A stretch of 42,478 bases of DNA from Treponema sp. (GTDB taxonomy: Bacteria > Spirochaetota > Spirochaetia > Treponematales > Treponemataceae): the NCBI GenBank assembly GCA_017525605.1, contig JAFXSM010000055.1:1-42478 (forward strand). The letters run 5' to 3'. This document shows, one piece after another, positions 20,979 to 27,015 of this stretch. Both the position numbers and the translations under genes were made by a program. The number at the start of each line of letters is the position of its first letter. The first letter of the stretch is position 1. The notes under the pieces were generated by a model, which did no database searches, was not told the DNA's origin, and saw only the letters and a list, made by a program, of their open reading frames with translations.

Positions 20979-21077
20979 ATGTTTTGTACAAAGGTATTCA
21001 CAAGCGGAAACAGCCAGGCTGTCAGGATTCCGAAAGAATTTCATGTTGATTATTCCGAGCTTTTTATAAAAAAATAG
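20979..21077 (+). pseudogene. truncated VapB/MazE-like antitoxin remnant
   Basis: A 32-codon frame encodes MFCTKVFTSGNSQAVRIPKE and 12 more residues, the AbrB/SpoVT-type N-terminus of VapB antitoxins, then stops at 21075. Full VapB proteins are 70-80 aa, and no PIN-domain VapC toxin follows. A good GGAGG site and a direct repeat AAATACTTA (20922-20930 and 20939-20947) upstream, probably the old operator, remain. It is a decayed vapBC module. Confidence 0.75.
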
Positions 21078-21095
21078 GCACGACTATTATTCTCT

Positions 21096-21407
21096 ATGCG
21101 ATTCTTAAAGATTAATCTTTACATTCTATTTTCAATTCTTGCCTTTGATGTGTTTCTTTTTATTCTGGATCGTTGTTCTGATGGTCGCCTTGTGAACTTG
21201 TGCTTTGCTTTAGTATGCCTTGTGTTTGGGGGCGTATGCATCTACATATTTGTGTCTTCACTGGTTTGTTTTTTGTTGAAAGTGTTCATGCATTTCTACG
21301 GTGTTAAAAAATTTTATATTATAAATGGAAGCACTTGTATCCTAAGTGTGTTCTTGTTCCTGATTAATATCTTTTTTGCAATCTGCATATTAGCTTATTT
21401 TAATTAG
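21096..21407 (+). CDS. cassette 7: hydrophobic membrane protein
   Basis: This 103-aa protein has three predicted membrane helices (about residues 6-25, 33-65 and 78-101) and Cys-rich hydrophobic stretches. No known family and no clear Shine-Dalgarno; it starts 18 nt after the VapB remnant stops. It may be a real cassette gene or a chance frame in an AT-rich decayed region; the hydrophobic composition and length argue for a real protein. Confidence 0.45.
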   Translation: MRFLKINLYILFSILAFDVFLFILDRCSDGRLVNLCFALVCLVFGGVCIYIFVSSLVCFLLKVFMHFYGVKKFYIINGSTCILSVFLFLINIFFAICILAYFN

Positions 21408-21420
21408 CCGATGATGAAAA

Positions 21421-21475
21421 CTTCGTAACCGAGAGGCGGAGCACTTATCTTTCCCCTCGCCTATTTTTCCGACAA
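21421..21475. repeat. duplicated array border, copy 1
   Basis: This 55-bp block beginning CTTCGTAACCGAG and ending CCTATTTTTCCGACAA recurs at 23185-23238 with about two substitutions and one indel. The second copy includes the last 15 bases of the minus-strand pstS-like gene, so this copy is probably derived from the array border. It breaks cassette 7 between the membrane protein and the HNH remnant. Confidence 0.85.
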
Positions 21476-21653
21476 TGAAAAGTTACAGGCATATACAAAG
21501 CAGAATGGAATTTGTAAAACATGTGGTAAGCATTTCGAACTTGAAGAAATGGAAGCCGACCATATAACTCCGTGGAGTCAGGGCGGTAAAACTAATCTTG
21601 AAAACTGTCAGATGCTTTGCAGGGAATGTAATAGAAGAAAATCTGACAAATAG
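21462..21653 (+). pseudogene. HNH endonuclease, C-terminal remnant
   Basis: A frame without a start codon encodes an HNH motif: ICKTCGKHFELEEMEADHIT, PWSQGGKTNLENCQMLCREC and NRRKSDK. Both zinc-binding Cys pairs (C-x-x-C twice) and the catalytic DH are intact, but everything upstream has been lost; the frame runs into the duplicated border repeat at 21421-21475. It is the tail of an HNH nuclease or restriction-type protein cut by the rearrangement. Confidence 0.75.
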
Positions 21654-21660
21654 ATAGGTA

Positions 21661-21695
21661 AAAAAAAGCAAAGGTCAAGCCTTTGCTTTTTTTAT
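21661..21695 (+). terminator. TCAAG-loop terminator before dinJ-yafQ
   Basis: GCAAAGG and CCTTTGC pair around TCAAG, flanked by A-run and T-run, giving a classic terminator after the HNH remnant and before the toxin-antitoxin pair. Same loop as the attC centres. Confidence 0.8.
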
Positions 21696-21763
21696 ATTTT
21701 TATTGCAAATACACTTTATTTGTATTATATCTGTATTAGAAATAATTTTAATGGAGGTTTATT

Positions 21764-22039
21764 ATGGCTACAGCAGTTTTACAGACAAGAGTAGACACAG
21801 AAACAAAATTGGAAGCTGAATCTCTTTTTGATTCATTAGGATTGGATATTACTACGGCCATAAGACTTTTTTTACGTCAGGCTATAAATCAGCAGAGGAT
21901 TCCATTTGATATTGTTCCTCCAAAATATAATTTTTCAGAAGAAACTCTTGCGGCAATTGATGAAGCCCGGAGAATAAGCAAGGATCCAAGCATAAAATCT
22001 TATACAAGTGCTAAAGAACTTTTTGAGGATTGCGAGTAA
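21764..22039 (+). CDS. dinJ: RelB/DinJ-family antitoxin
   Basis: This 91-aa protein has the ribbon-helix-helix start ATAVLQTRVDTETKLEAESL and FDSLGLDITTAIRLFLRQAI, then IPFDIV, all typical of DinJ/RelB. GGAGG precedes the ATG. It comes first, the stop overlaps the toxin start (TAATG), and it belongs to the 3' part of cassette 7. No clear promoter was found; TTGCAA at 21703 with TATATC at 21726 is a weak candidate. Confidence 0.92.
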   Translation: MATAVLQTRVDTETKLEAESLFDSLGLDITTAIRLFLRQAINQQRIPFDIVPPKYNFSEETLAAIDEARRISKDPSIKSYTSAKELFEDCE

Positions 22040-22338
22040 TGGAATGTATTTTAAAGAAAACTTCGCAATTCAAGGCTAGTTTTAAACTTGCTAAAAAACG
22101 TGGTCTGGATATTTCTCTTCTAGAAAGTGTTGTAAACAAACTTATGGAAGACAAACCGCTTGAAGAAAAGTATCACAATCATCAGCTTGTAGGCAACTTC
22201 AAAGATGTTTGGGAATGTCATATTCAGCCGGACTGGCTTCTGTTGTACTTGAAAGAATATGACGACAAGATTAAGAAAAATGTTCTTGTGCTGACATTAG
22301 TTGATACAGGAACTCATAGCGATATTTTTAAGAAATAA
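22039..22338 (+). CDS. yafQ: YafQ-family mRNA interferase toxin
   Basis: This 99-aa RelE-superfamily protein matches YafQ: FKASFKLAKKRGLDISLLESVV, DKPLEEKYHNHQLVGNFKDVWECHIQPDWLLLY and TLVDTGTHSDIF with the catalytic His near the C-terminus. It cleaves mRNA on the ribosome. Translation is coupled to dinJ by a one-base overlap. It ends one nucleotide before the next attC. Confidence 0.92.
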   Translation: MECILKKTSQFKASFKLAKKRGLDISLLESVVNKLMEDKPLEEKYHNHQLVGNFKDVWECHIQPDWLLLYLKEYDDKIKKNVLVLTLVDTGTHSDIFKK

Positions 22339-22339
22339 G

Positions 22340-22403
22340 GCATAACATGCTTTTCAAAGCCGACACAGGCTCAAGCCTTGTGCAGTTTAACTCATTGTTA
22401 TGT
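22340..22403 (+). other. attC site 7 (type B)
   Basis: R'' GCATAAC (22340-22346), L'' AAAGCCGAC, centre ACAGG/CCTTGT with TCAAG, L' GCAGTTTAAC, R' GTTATGT (22397-22403). R'' would match GTTATGC, not the GTTATGT that opens cassette 7, again indicating that cassette 7 is a fusion. Confidence 0.88.
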
Positions 22404-22438
22404 GGGCAGGCAGTCTGCCCCGCTTTAGGAGGGAAAAA

Positions 22439-23149
22439 ATGATTAAAAAATTTTTATGTGGAATATTTTTATTTTCAGCATTGTTTTCATGCATTTCGTG
22501 TTCAAATAATAAAGCGAAAGCAATTAAGGTATATGGAAATGGCGAAGTAACCTACATTCCCGATACTGTTACGATGACAGTAAAATTAAAGAATGTGAAG
22601 TCCGTTTTAAGAGATGCAATTGCAGATACTAATGCAACAAGCAAAAAAATATTAAGCTTATGCAAAGATTATTCGATTCCAGATGAAGATATAAAAACAA
22701 GTTATATAGAAACAGGAAAAGAATATGAATGGCAAAACAGCAAAAGTGTTTTTATCGGATACAAATCTGAACAGACTTTTCAAATAACATTCAAAGAATT
22801 AAACAAAATCGAAGAATTCTCCGGAGCAATTTTAGCCCTTCAGGTTTATTCTTTAGGAAATTTTAATTATAGCCATTCGAAAAAAAATGAATTTGAAAGC
22901 GAAGCAAATTTGCTTGCACTTGATGATGCAAAAGCAGCTGCAGAAAAAATGGCAGAGCGAATGAATGTAAAAATCGGTGAAGTTGTTTACATTTCAGATG
23001 TAGATACAAAAGAACCGTCATATTACTACGGTTCTGGTTATGATGCGGTTTCTCTGAATAAAAGCCTTAACAGTTCATCGGGCTTTGTTGTTGCACCTGG
23101 AATTCTTGCATCAAAAAAAACAGTTGTTGTAACTTTCACAATAAAATAG
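22439..23149 (+). CDS. cassette 8: SIMPL-domain (DUF541) lipoprotein
   Basis: This 236-aa protein has a lipoprotein signal peptide ending LFSCISC and a SIMPL domain: IKVYGNGEVTYIPDTVTMTV, TNATSKKILSLC, IKTSYIETGKEYEW and the C-terminal ALDDAKAAAEKMAERMNVKIGEVVYISD. SIMPL proteins are periplasmic or surface proteins of unclear function, some linked to oxidative stress. AGGAGGG fixes the start; the frame is also open back to the attC core ATG (22400). It is the last gene of the array. Confidence 0.85.
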   Translation: MIKKFLCGIFLFSALFSCISCSNNKAKAIKVYGNGEVTYIPDTVTMTVKLKNVKSVLRDAIADTNATSKKILSLCKDYSIPDEDIKTSYIETGKEYEWQNSKSVFIGYKSEQTFQITFKELNKIEEFSGAILALQVYSLGNFNYSHSKKNEFESEANLLALDDAKAAAEKMAERMNVKIGEVVYISDVDTKEPSYYYGSGYDAVSLNKSLNSSSGFVVAPGILASKKTVVVTFTIK

Positions 23150-23169
23150 TGAAGAATTTTCCTATGAAA

Positions 23170-23223
23170 ATCTAACAAACAAAGCTTCGTAACCGAGCGC
23201 GGAGCACTTATCTTCCCCCTCGC
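23170..23223 (+). other. truncated attC at the array end
   Basis: An R''-like ATCTAAC (23170-23176), then ACAAAGCTTCGTAACCGA, resembles the left half of type A attC (AACAAAGGTTCGTAGCCGAC). No R' follows; the sequence runs into the pstS-like gene. It marks the distal end of the array. Confidence 0.6.
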
Positions 23224-23238
23224 CTATTTTTCCGACAA
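23185..23238. repeat. duplicated array border, copy 2
   Basis: This 54-bp block matches 21421-21475. Its last 15 bases are the 3' end of the minus-strand pstS-like gene (SLSEK and stop), which makes this the parental copy. Confidence 0.85.
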
Positions 23239-24393
23239 AGGAACATACCCCACTTTTTCGATTAACGTTTGCCCCTGCTCCGACAAAATCCAGTTTATGA
23301 ATTTTTTCGTGTTCGCGGATTCTTTCCCTTTTAGGGTTATGGCATAGAAATTGTCGGTTATCGGGTATGTTCTGTTACGGATGTTTTCGCGGTTCGGCTC
23401 GATTCCATTCAGCTTGAGGATTTTTATGTTGATATTTTTGTCCATGCTCTCGACATAATACCTGAATGAATATCCGATTGCGTTGCTGTGGTTCTGATAA
23501 TCCGAAACGACATCGATTAGCCCGTCCATTCCGCTTACCTGATGCGTCTCCGGCGGGAGCAAATCAGCGTCTTTTCCCATGACTGCAAGGAACGCGGTCT
23601 GGCTTCCGCTGTTCGTGTCGCGCTGGAAAGGCCGTATCGCCTGATTTTTTCCGCCGACATCTTTCCAGTTCGTAATTTTTCCAGTGTAGATATCCTTGAT
23701 TTGCGCCAAAGACAAACCGTCAACGGGATTTTTCTGGTTCACAAGAAAAACGAATGCCTCGTACCCAATCGGATACATGTTGAATTCGATTCCGGCTTCT
23801 TTTGCGGCTTCAATCTGCTCCTTTGAAGGCTGCGCGACAAAAATGATATCAACTTTTTCTTCTATTAAATTCTTATACGCGCCAGTCGTTTTATTGAATC
23901 CGACGCATTTTTCGATTTCGCAGTCGCTCGGATACACGGCTTCCACAAAAGAGCAGTAGACAGGAAAAAGCGCGGTCGCACCGTCAACGACAGGAAGCTC
24001 GTCCTCTTTTGAAAAACGCAGCGACGACTTTTCTTCCAGACGCGAAAGCTTATCGGAATTCGTGAACGGCATGTAATATTTGTAGAATCCGCTCTGCTGC
24101 CCCACCGTTATCGAAGGAATATACGAATGCTTGTAGAAATTTTCAGTTTCGATGCTGCCTGCCAAAAGGACAATCAGAACCGATAGCGAAACAATGCATT
24201 TTTTGTAGAAGATTTTGTTCGAGAGTCCGAACGCAATGAATCCGGTCAGCACGACAAGCAAAACTCCGATAACCGGCACCACAAAATGCAGCGTCAAATC
24301 CGCGAACGCCGCCAGAAACCAGCAGAACAAAACCGGAAAAAACAGCAGAATCGCCGCAACGCTGACCGCAATTATCGTAACTGATTTGTTCAT
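23224..24393 (-). CDS. membrane-anchored PstS-like phosphate-binding protein
   Basis: This 389-aa protein has three N-terminal membrane helices (about residues 5-95) and then a periplasmic-binding-protein domain of the PstS type: VDGATALFPVYCSFVEAVYP, FNKTTGAYKNLIEEKVDIIFVAQPS, IYTGKITNWKDVGG, RDTNSGSQTAF and the closing FINWILSEQGQTLIEKVGYVPL. The TNSGSQT motif normally contacts phosphate. Normal PstS has a cleaved signal peptide; the three helices and the absence of pstCAB nearby suggest a sensor or stand-alone binding role. Its 3' end lies in the array border repeat. Confidence 0.8.
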   Translation of the reverse strand: MNKSVTIIAVSVAAILLFFPVLFCWFLAAFADLTLHFVVPVIGVLLVVLTGFIAFGLSNKIFYKKCIVSLSVLIVLLAGSIETENFYKHSYIPSITVGQQSGFYKYYMPFTNSDKLSRLEEKSSLRFSKEDELPVVDGATALFPVYCSFVEAVYPSDCEIEKCVGFNKTTGAYKNLIEEKVDIIFVAQPSKEQIEAAKEAGIEFNMYPIGYEAFVFLVNQKNPVDGLSLAQIKDIYTGKITNWKDVGGKNQAIRPFQRDTNSGSQTAFLAVMGKDADLLPPETHQVSGMDGLIDVVSDYQNHSNAIGYSFRYYVESMDKNINIKILKLNGIEPNRENIRNRTYPITDNFYAITLKGKESANTKKFINWILSEQGQTLIEKVGYVPLSEK

Positions 24394-24421
24394 TTTTCAT
24401 CTCCTTGAAATAAATAAACCA

Positions 24422-24715
24422 CTATTGCGTCATGCGCGCAAGCCGGGCGAAAAACAACAGAGCGGCAAGCAAAATCAGATAAACAGAGAACGGCAAAAAA
24501 GCCCTGAAATTCCTGCGACTGATGTTGAAAAGCAAATACCTGAACGGAGCGAGCGCGACTGCGTAGAGTTTTAAGAAGCCAGGAAGAAGCCCGGAGTCCT
24601 CGTTCTCCGTCGGAATTTTCCTATTTAGAAAATCATACATGTACGCCGACAATCCGAGAAGCACAAGTCCGATTGCAATTTCCGCCGCAAGATAAACAGC
24701 CGATTCGACGCTCAT
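24422..24715 (-). CDS. small membrane protein of unknown function
   Basis: This 97-aa protein has two hydrophobic helices (about residues 7-28 and 75-92) with a Pro- and Arg-containing middle part (PFRYLLFNISRRNFRAFLPF). No family recognised. It lies 28 nt upstream of the pstS-like gene on the same strand and is probably co-transcribed with it, so it may work with that membrane protein. Confidence 0.6.
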   Translation of the reverse strand: MSVESAVYLAAEIAIGLVLLGLSAYMYDFLNRKIPTENEDSGLLPGFLKLYAVALAPFRYLLFNISRRNFRAFLPFSVYLILLAALLFFARLARMTQ

Positions 24716-24835
24716 TTTTCCTCCGTGATTTTAGTGCAACACAAAAGCATTTTATCATGAATAATCACATTATTTACACGTCAGCAAATTCAAAAACTCG
24801 CCGGAACTACTTTTTTTTTGTATAGGGTATGCTAA

Positions 24836-24902
24836 GATTTTCTTACTTTTCGCGGAAATCTGGCTCTGTTCGGTTTCCGCAAAAAACAAAAAAAAGAAAA
24901 TC
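24836..24902 (+). promoter_or_regulatory. long 5' leader stem-loop of lipoprotein gene
   Basis: GATTTTCTT (24836-24844) pairs with AAGAAAATC (24894-24902), and inside it GCGGAAA (24852-24858) pairs with TTTCCGC (24874-24880); A/T-rich sequence between the stems can pair further. The structure ends 2-3 nt before the GGAGG ribosome site (24905-24909). A TATGCTAAGAT extended -10 box at 24828-24838 overlaps its base. It may control translation or message stability. Confidence 0.5.
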
Positions 24903-24913
24903 TTGGAGGATTT

Positions 24914-25381
24914 ATGAAAAAACTTTCTAAACTTGCTGCAATTTTTGCTGCGTTGGTCATGGCGTGCGCGGTCACTGGATGCGGTGATGACTCGTCAGAT
25001 GATGATGAGGGAAGAACAATTACAACTCTTCCTGCTCCTACGAATCTTGTCATCAACTCAATGACGGACAATACAATCAGTTGCGCCGTGAACATCACAT
25101 TCAACTACAGCGGCACAACAGGTATTGAAGGCGCAACGACGGCAGTGCTCGGCTACTCGACTACAAATGATTCTTCGCAGGCAATTGCCTATGACTACAT
25201 CACTTGCACCACTGTTGAAGCTGGCTCAAACACACGAACAGTAAACATTCCTTCAACCAGCGCGCCATATCTTACACCTCGCGACGGAAGAAAGTATTAT
25301 TTCTGGCTGAAAGCGGAAGGTCCTGCAGTCAGAGAAAGCGCATGGAGCAATGTCGCTGAATTTACATACACTGCTAACTAA
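24914..25381 (+). CDS. small lipoprotein with beta-sandwich domain
   Basis: This 155-aa protein has a lipoprotein signal peptide with lipobox VTGC (Cys about residue 23), an acidic linker (GDDSSDDDEGR) and a Thr/Ser-rich domain resembling fibronectin type III (LPAPTNLVINSMTDNTISC at its start; GRKYYFWLKAEGP and SAWSNVAEFTY at its end). Such proteins are typical surface or periplasmic lipoproteins of treponemes; function unknown. GGAGG precedes the ATG. Confidence 0.8.
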   Translation: MKKLSKLAAIFAALVMACAVTGCGDDSSDDDEGRTITTLPAPTNLVINSMTDNTISCAVNITFNYSGTTGIEGATTAVLGYSTTNDSSQAIAYDYITCTTVEAGSNTRTVNIPSTSAPYLTPRDGRKYYFWLKAEGPAVRESAWSNVAEFTYTAN

Positions 25382-25407
25382 AAAATCTTGCAGTTTTTGC
25401 AAATGAA

Positions 25408-25442
25408 TAATCCGGTCAAGTTCAGCTTGGCTGGATTTTTTT
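25408..25442 (+). terminator. terminator after the lipoprotein gene
   Basis: AATCCGGTCAAG and CTTGGCTGGATT form a 12-bp stem with two wobble pairs around TTCAG, followed by T residues. The next gene's ribosome site begins immediately afterwards. Confidence 0.75.
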
Positions 25443-25454
25443 ATGGGGGATTTT

Positions 25455-25757
25455 ATGAAAGGTTTTATTTTTGCGCTTGTCGGAGACTTAATTAGCATAA
25501 ACGCGCTCGCGTCCGCATTTCTTCCGGGAATCATTTTTAAAGAGATTAATGCTTCCGAAAAAATGAACGTTCAAACTGTCATCTCAAATTCGCCGCTCAT
25601 GATTTTTCTTGCATTGACAGGAATCGAACTGGCTATTGCGGGCTTGGTACTTTGCATTGACGGCTTGGCAAACAAAAAAGGAAACAAACGATTCAACATG
25701 CTGGGCGTTGTATTGTCAATTTTTGCATTGATGCTTCCTTCCATCGCGTTTAGTTGA
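25455..25757 (+). CDS. small membrane protein of unknown function
   Basis: This 100-aa protein has about three hydrophobic helices (residues 3-27, 48-68, 80-98) and a short charged loop (NKKGNKRFN). The start at 25455 is chosen because GGGGGA lies just upstream; an ATG at 25443 is the alternative. It directly follows the terminator of the lipoprotein gene. No family recognised. Confidence 0.6.
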   Translation: MKGFIFALVGDLISINALASAFLPGIIFKEINASEKMNVQTVISNSPLMIFLALTGIELAIAGLVLCIDGLANKKGNKRFNMLGVVLSIFALMLPSIAFS

Positions 25758-25806
25758 AGACAAGTACAACATGACGCAGTTTGATAAAATGGGGCATTTT
25801 CTTGCA

Positions 25807-26994
25807 TTAGCACGGCAGATTGACGTTTTCGTCTCCCCGTATCAGCTCATCGAAATGACCGAGTATGAATTCTTCCTTTATCTTTGCCTGCAAAATTCTG
25901 TCTTCAAAAATATGCTTTAGGAATTTTATCACGCCGGCGATGTCCATATTTTTCAATGCGGAAATGTCGCCGCCATAAAGCCGCATTGTGTTCACAAGGA
26001 CATTGCTTCCGGTAACGAGCGAATATGAATAGCGGATGATTTTTCGTGTCTTGAGGTTATGCAATTCCCTTGAGCCGCATTTTTTTTCGTCATACAAAAG
26101 AGAATGAACTGTGGTTATGATGAAATCTATCGCCGTCGCAATGGAATACGAGCCGGCGATTTTCACGACATCACCGGTGCTGACGTATTCGGTTATTTTT
26201 TCCACGGTGGATTTGTCGAGAATCAGATTCGCAAACGGAAGCTGGATTCCGCACGGAGTATACATATCGGTGCCGATGTGGATAATCTGCTTTATGATTG
26301 CGGCAACGACAGATTCAGCATCCCCGTTAATGCGGGAGAATGCTTTTTCCAGTGCAGTTTTGGTGCTGGCAGAAGCTGCATAGTCGATTTTCGGATTTTT
26401 CAATTGTGCATCGTAAACGACGTGTTTTGAAAGAACGACAGGCGGTGTTTCAACGAATGTTATCGTGTTTGTGAGGATATTCGCAGTTCCGACAAAGAGC
26501 CCAACGATAGGGTCATGCGCCAATGTTGAAAATCTGTGGTTTGCGCCCTTGAAAATTTTCTCATGCTCGCCAAGAAAAGCCGTCGCATCGTAAGGAACGC
26601 CGCGACCACTCACAATCTGATTCAACGGCGCATAATACGGTCTTGGCAATTCACGCTCGCCGACATCGAATCTTGAAAATATCTCTTCCTGGATTTTATG
26701 CAGAAGCTCTTCTTTTTTGCCTGTCCCTGCCTTTTCAATGGAAGTTGCCTTATTCACAAAATAAACCCGAAGGAACTGCAAGCAAATCGCAAGGAACAAA
26801 AAAGCCTGGTCAGCACTGTTCAATTCAGTCTGCCTTTCAAATTCGGCTTCCAAATCATTGAAAATGGATTCCGCATTATGAGCGACATTCTGAACGCGGA
26901 CAGTCTCATTTTTTATCGCTTCCATGCTGGAGAGAATTTCGCCCGAAGCACTTTCTATCTTTTCACGCCTTGATTGCAATTCTTCTAAAGTCAC
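25807..26994 (-). CDS. uncharacterised protein, second gene of a two-gene unit
   Basis: This 395-aa protein is not recognised. It begins with a coiled coil (about residues 1-60), then a helical region (QAFLFLAICLQFLRVYF), then a core with distinctive blocks: RPYYAPLNQIVSGRGVPYDA, KIFKGANHRFSTLAHDP and IVGLFVGTANILTNTITF. These blocks look like signatures of a conserved family rather than random sequence. A Gly/Ala/Ile-rich stretch could touch a membrane, but there is no signal peptide. It follows the DUF697-like gene by 21 nt with AGAGG in the gap, so the two are one operon and probably work together. Confidence 0.65.
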   Translation of the reverse strand: MTLEELQSRREKIESASGEILSSMEAIKNETVRVQNVAHNAESIFNDLEAEFERQTELNSADQAFLFLAICLQFLRVYFVNKATSIEKAGTGKKEELLHKIQEEIFSRFDVGERELPRPYYAPLNQIVSGRGVPYDATAFLGEHEKIFKGANHRFSTLAHDPIVGLFVGTANILTNTITFVETPPVVLSKHVVYDAQLKNPKIDYAASASTKTALEKAFSRINGDAESVVAAIIKQIIHIGTDMYTPCGIQLPFANLILDKSTVEKITEYVSTGDVVKIAGSYSIATAIDFIITTVHSLLYDEKKCGSRELHNLKTRKIIRYSYSLVTGSNVLVNTMRLYGGDISALKNMDIAGVIKFLKHIFEDRILQAKIKEEFILGHFDELIRGDENVNLPC

Positions 26995-27015
26995 AAAATG
27001 CCTCTTTTATCGTTT

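Noticed and set aside
21703..21746. A defined promoter for dinJ-yafQ
   Set aside because: Candidate boxes (TTGCAA with TATATC, or TTGTAT with AATAAT) have poor matches or spacing; I do not annotate one.
13483..22403. The regularly recurring 60-65 bp repeats as a CRISPR array
   Set aside because: They are 0.7-2.1 kb apart, imperfect palindromes with conserved outer heptamers, separated by genes; no cas genes are present.
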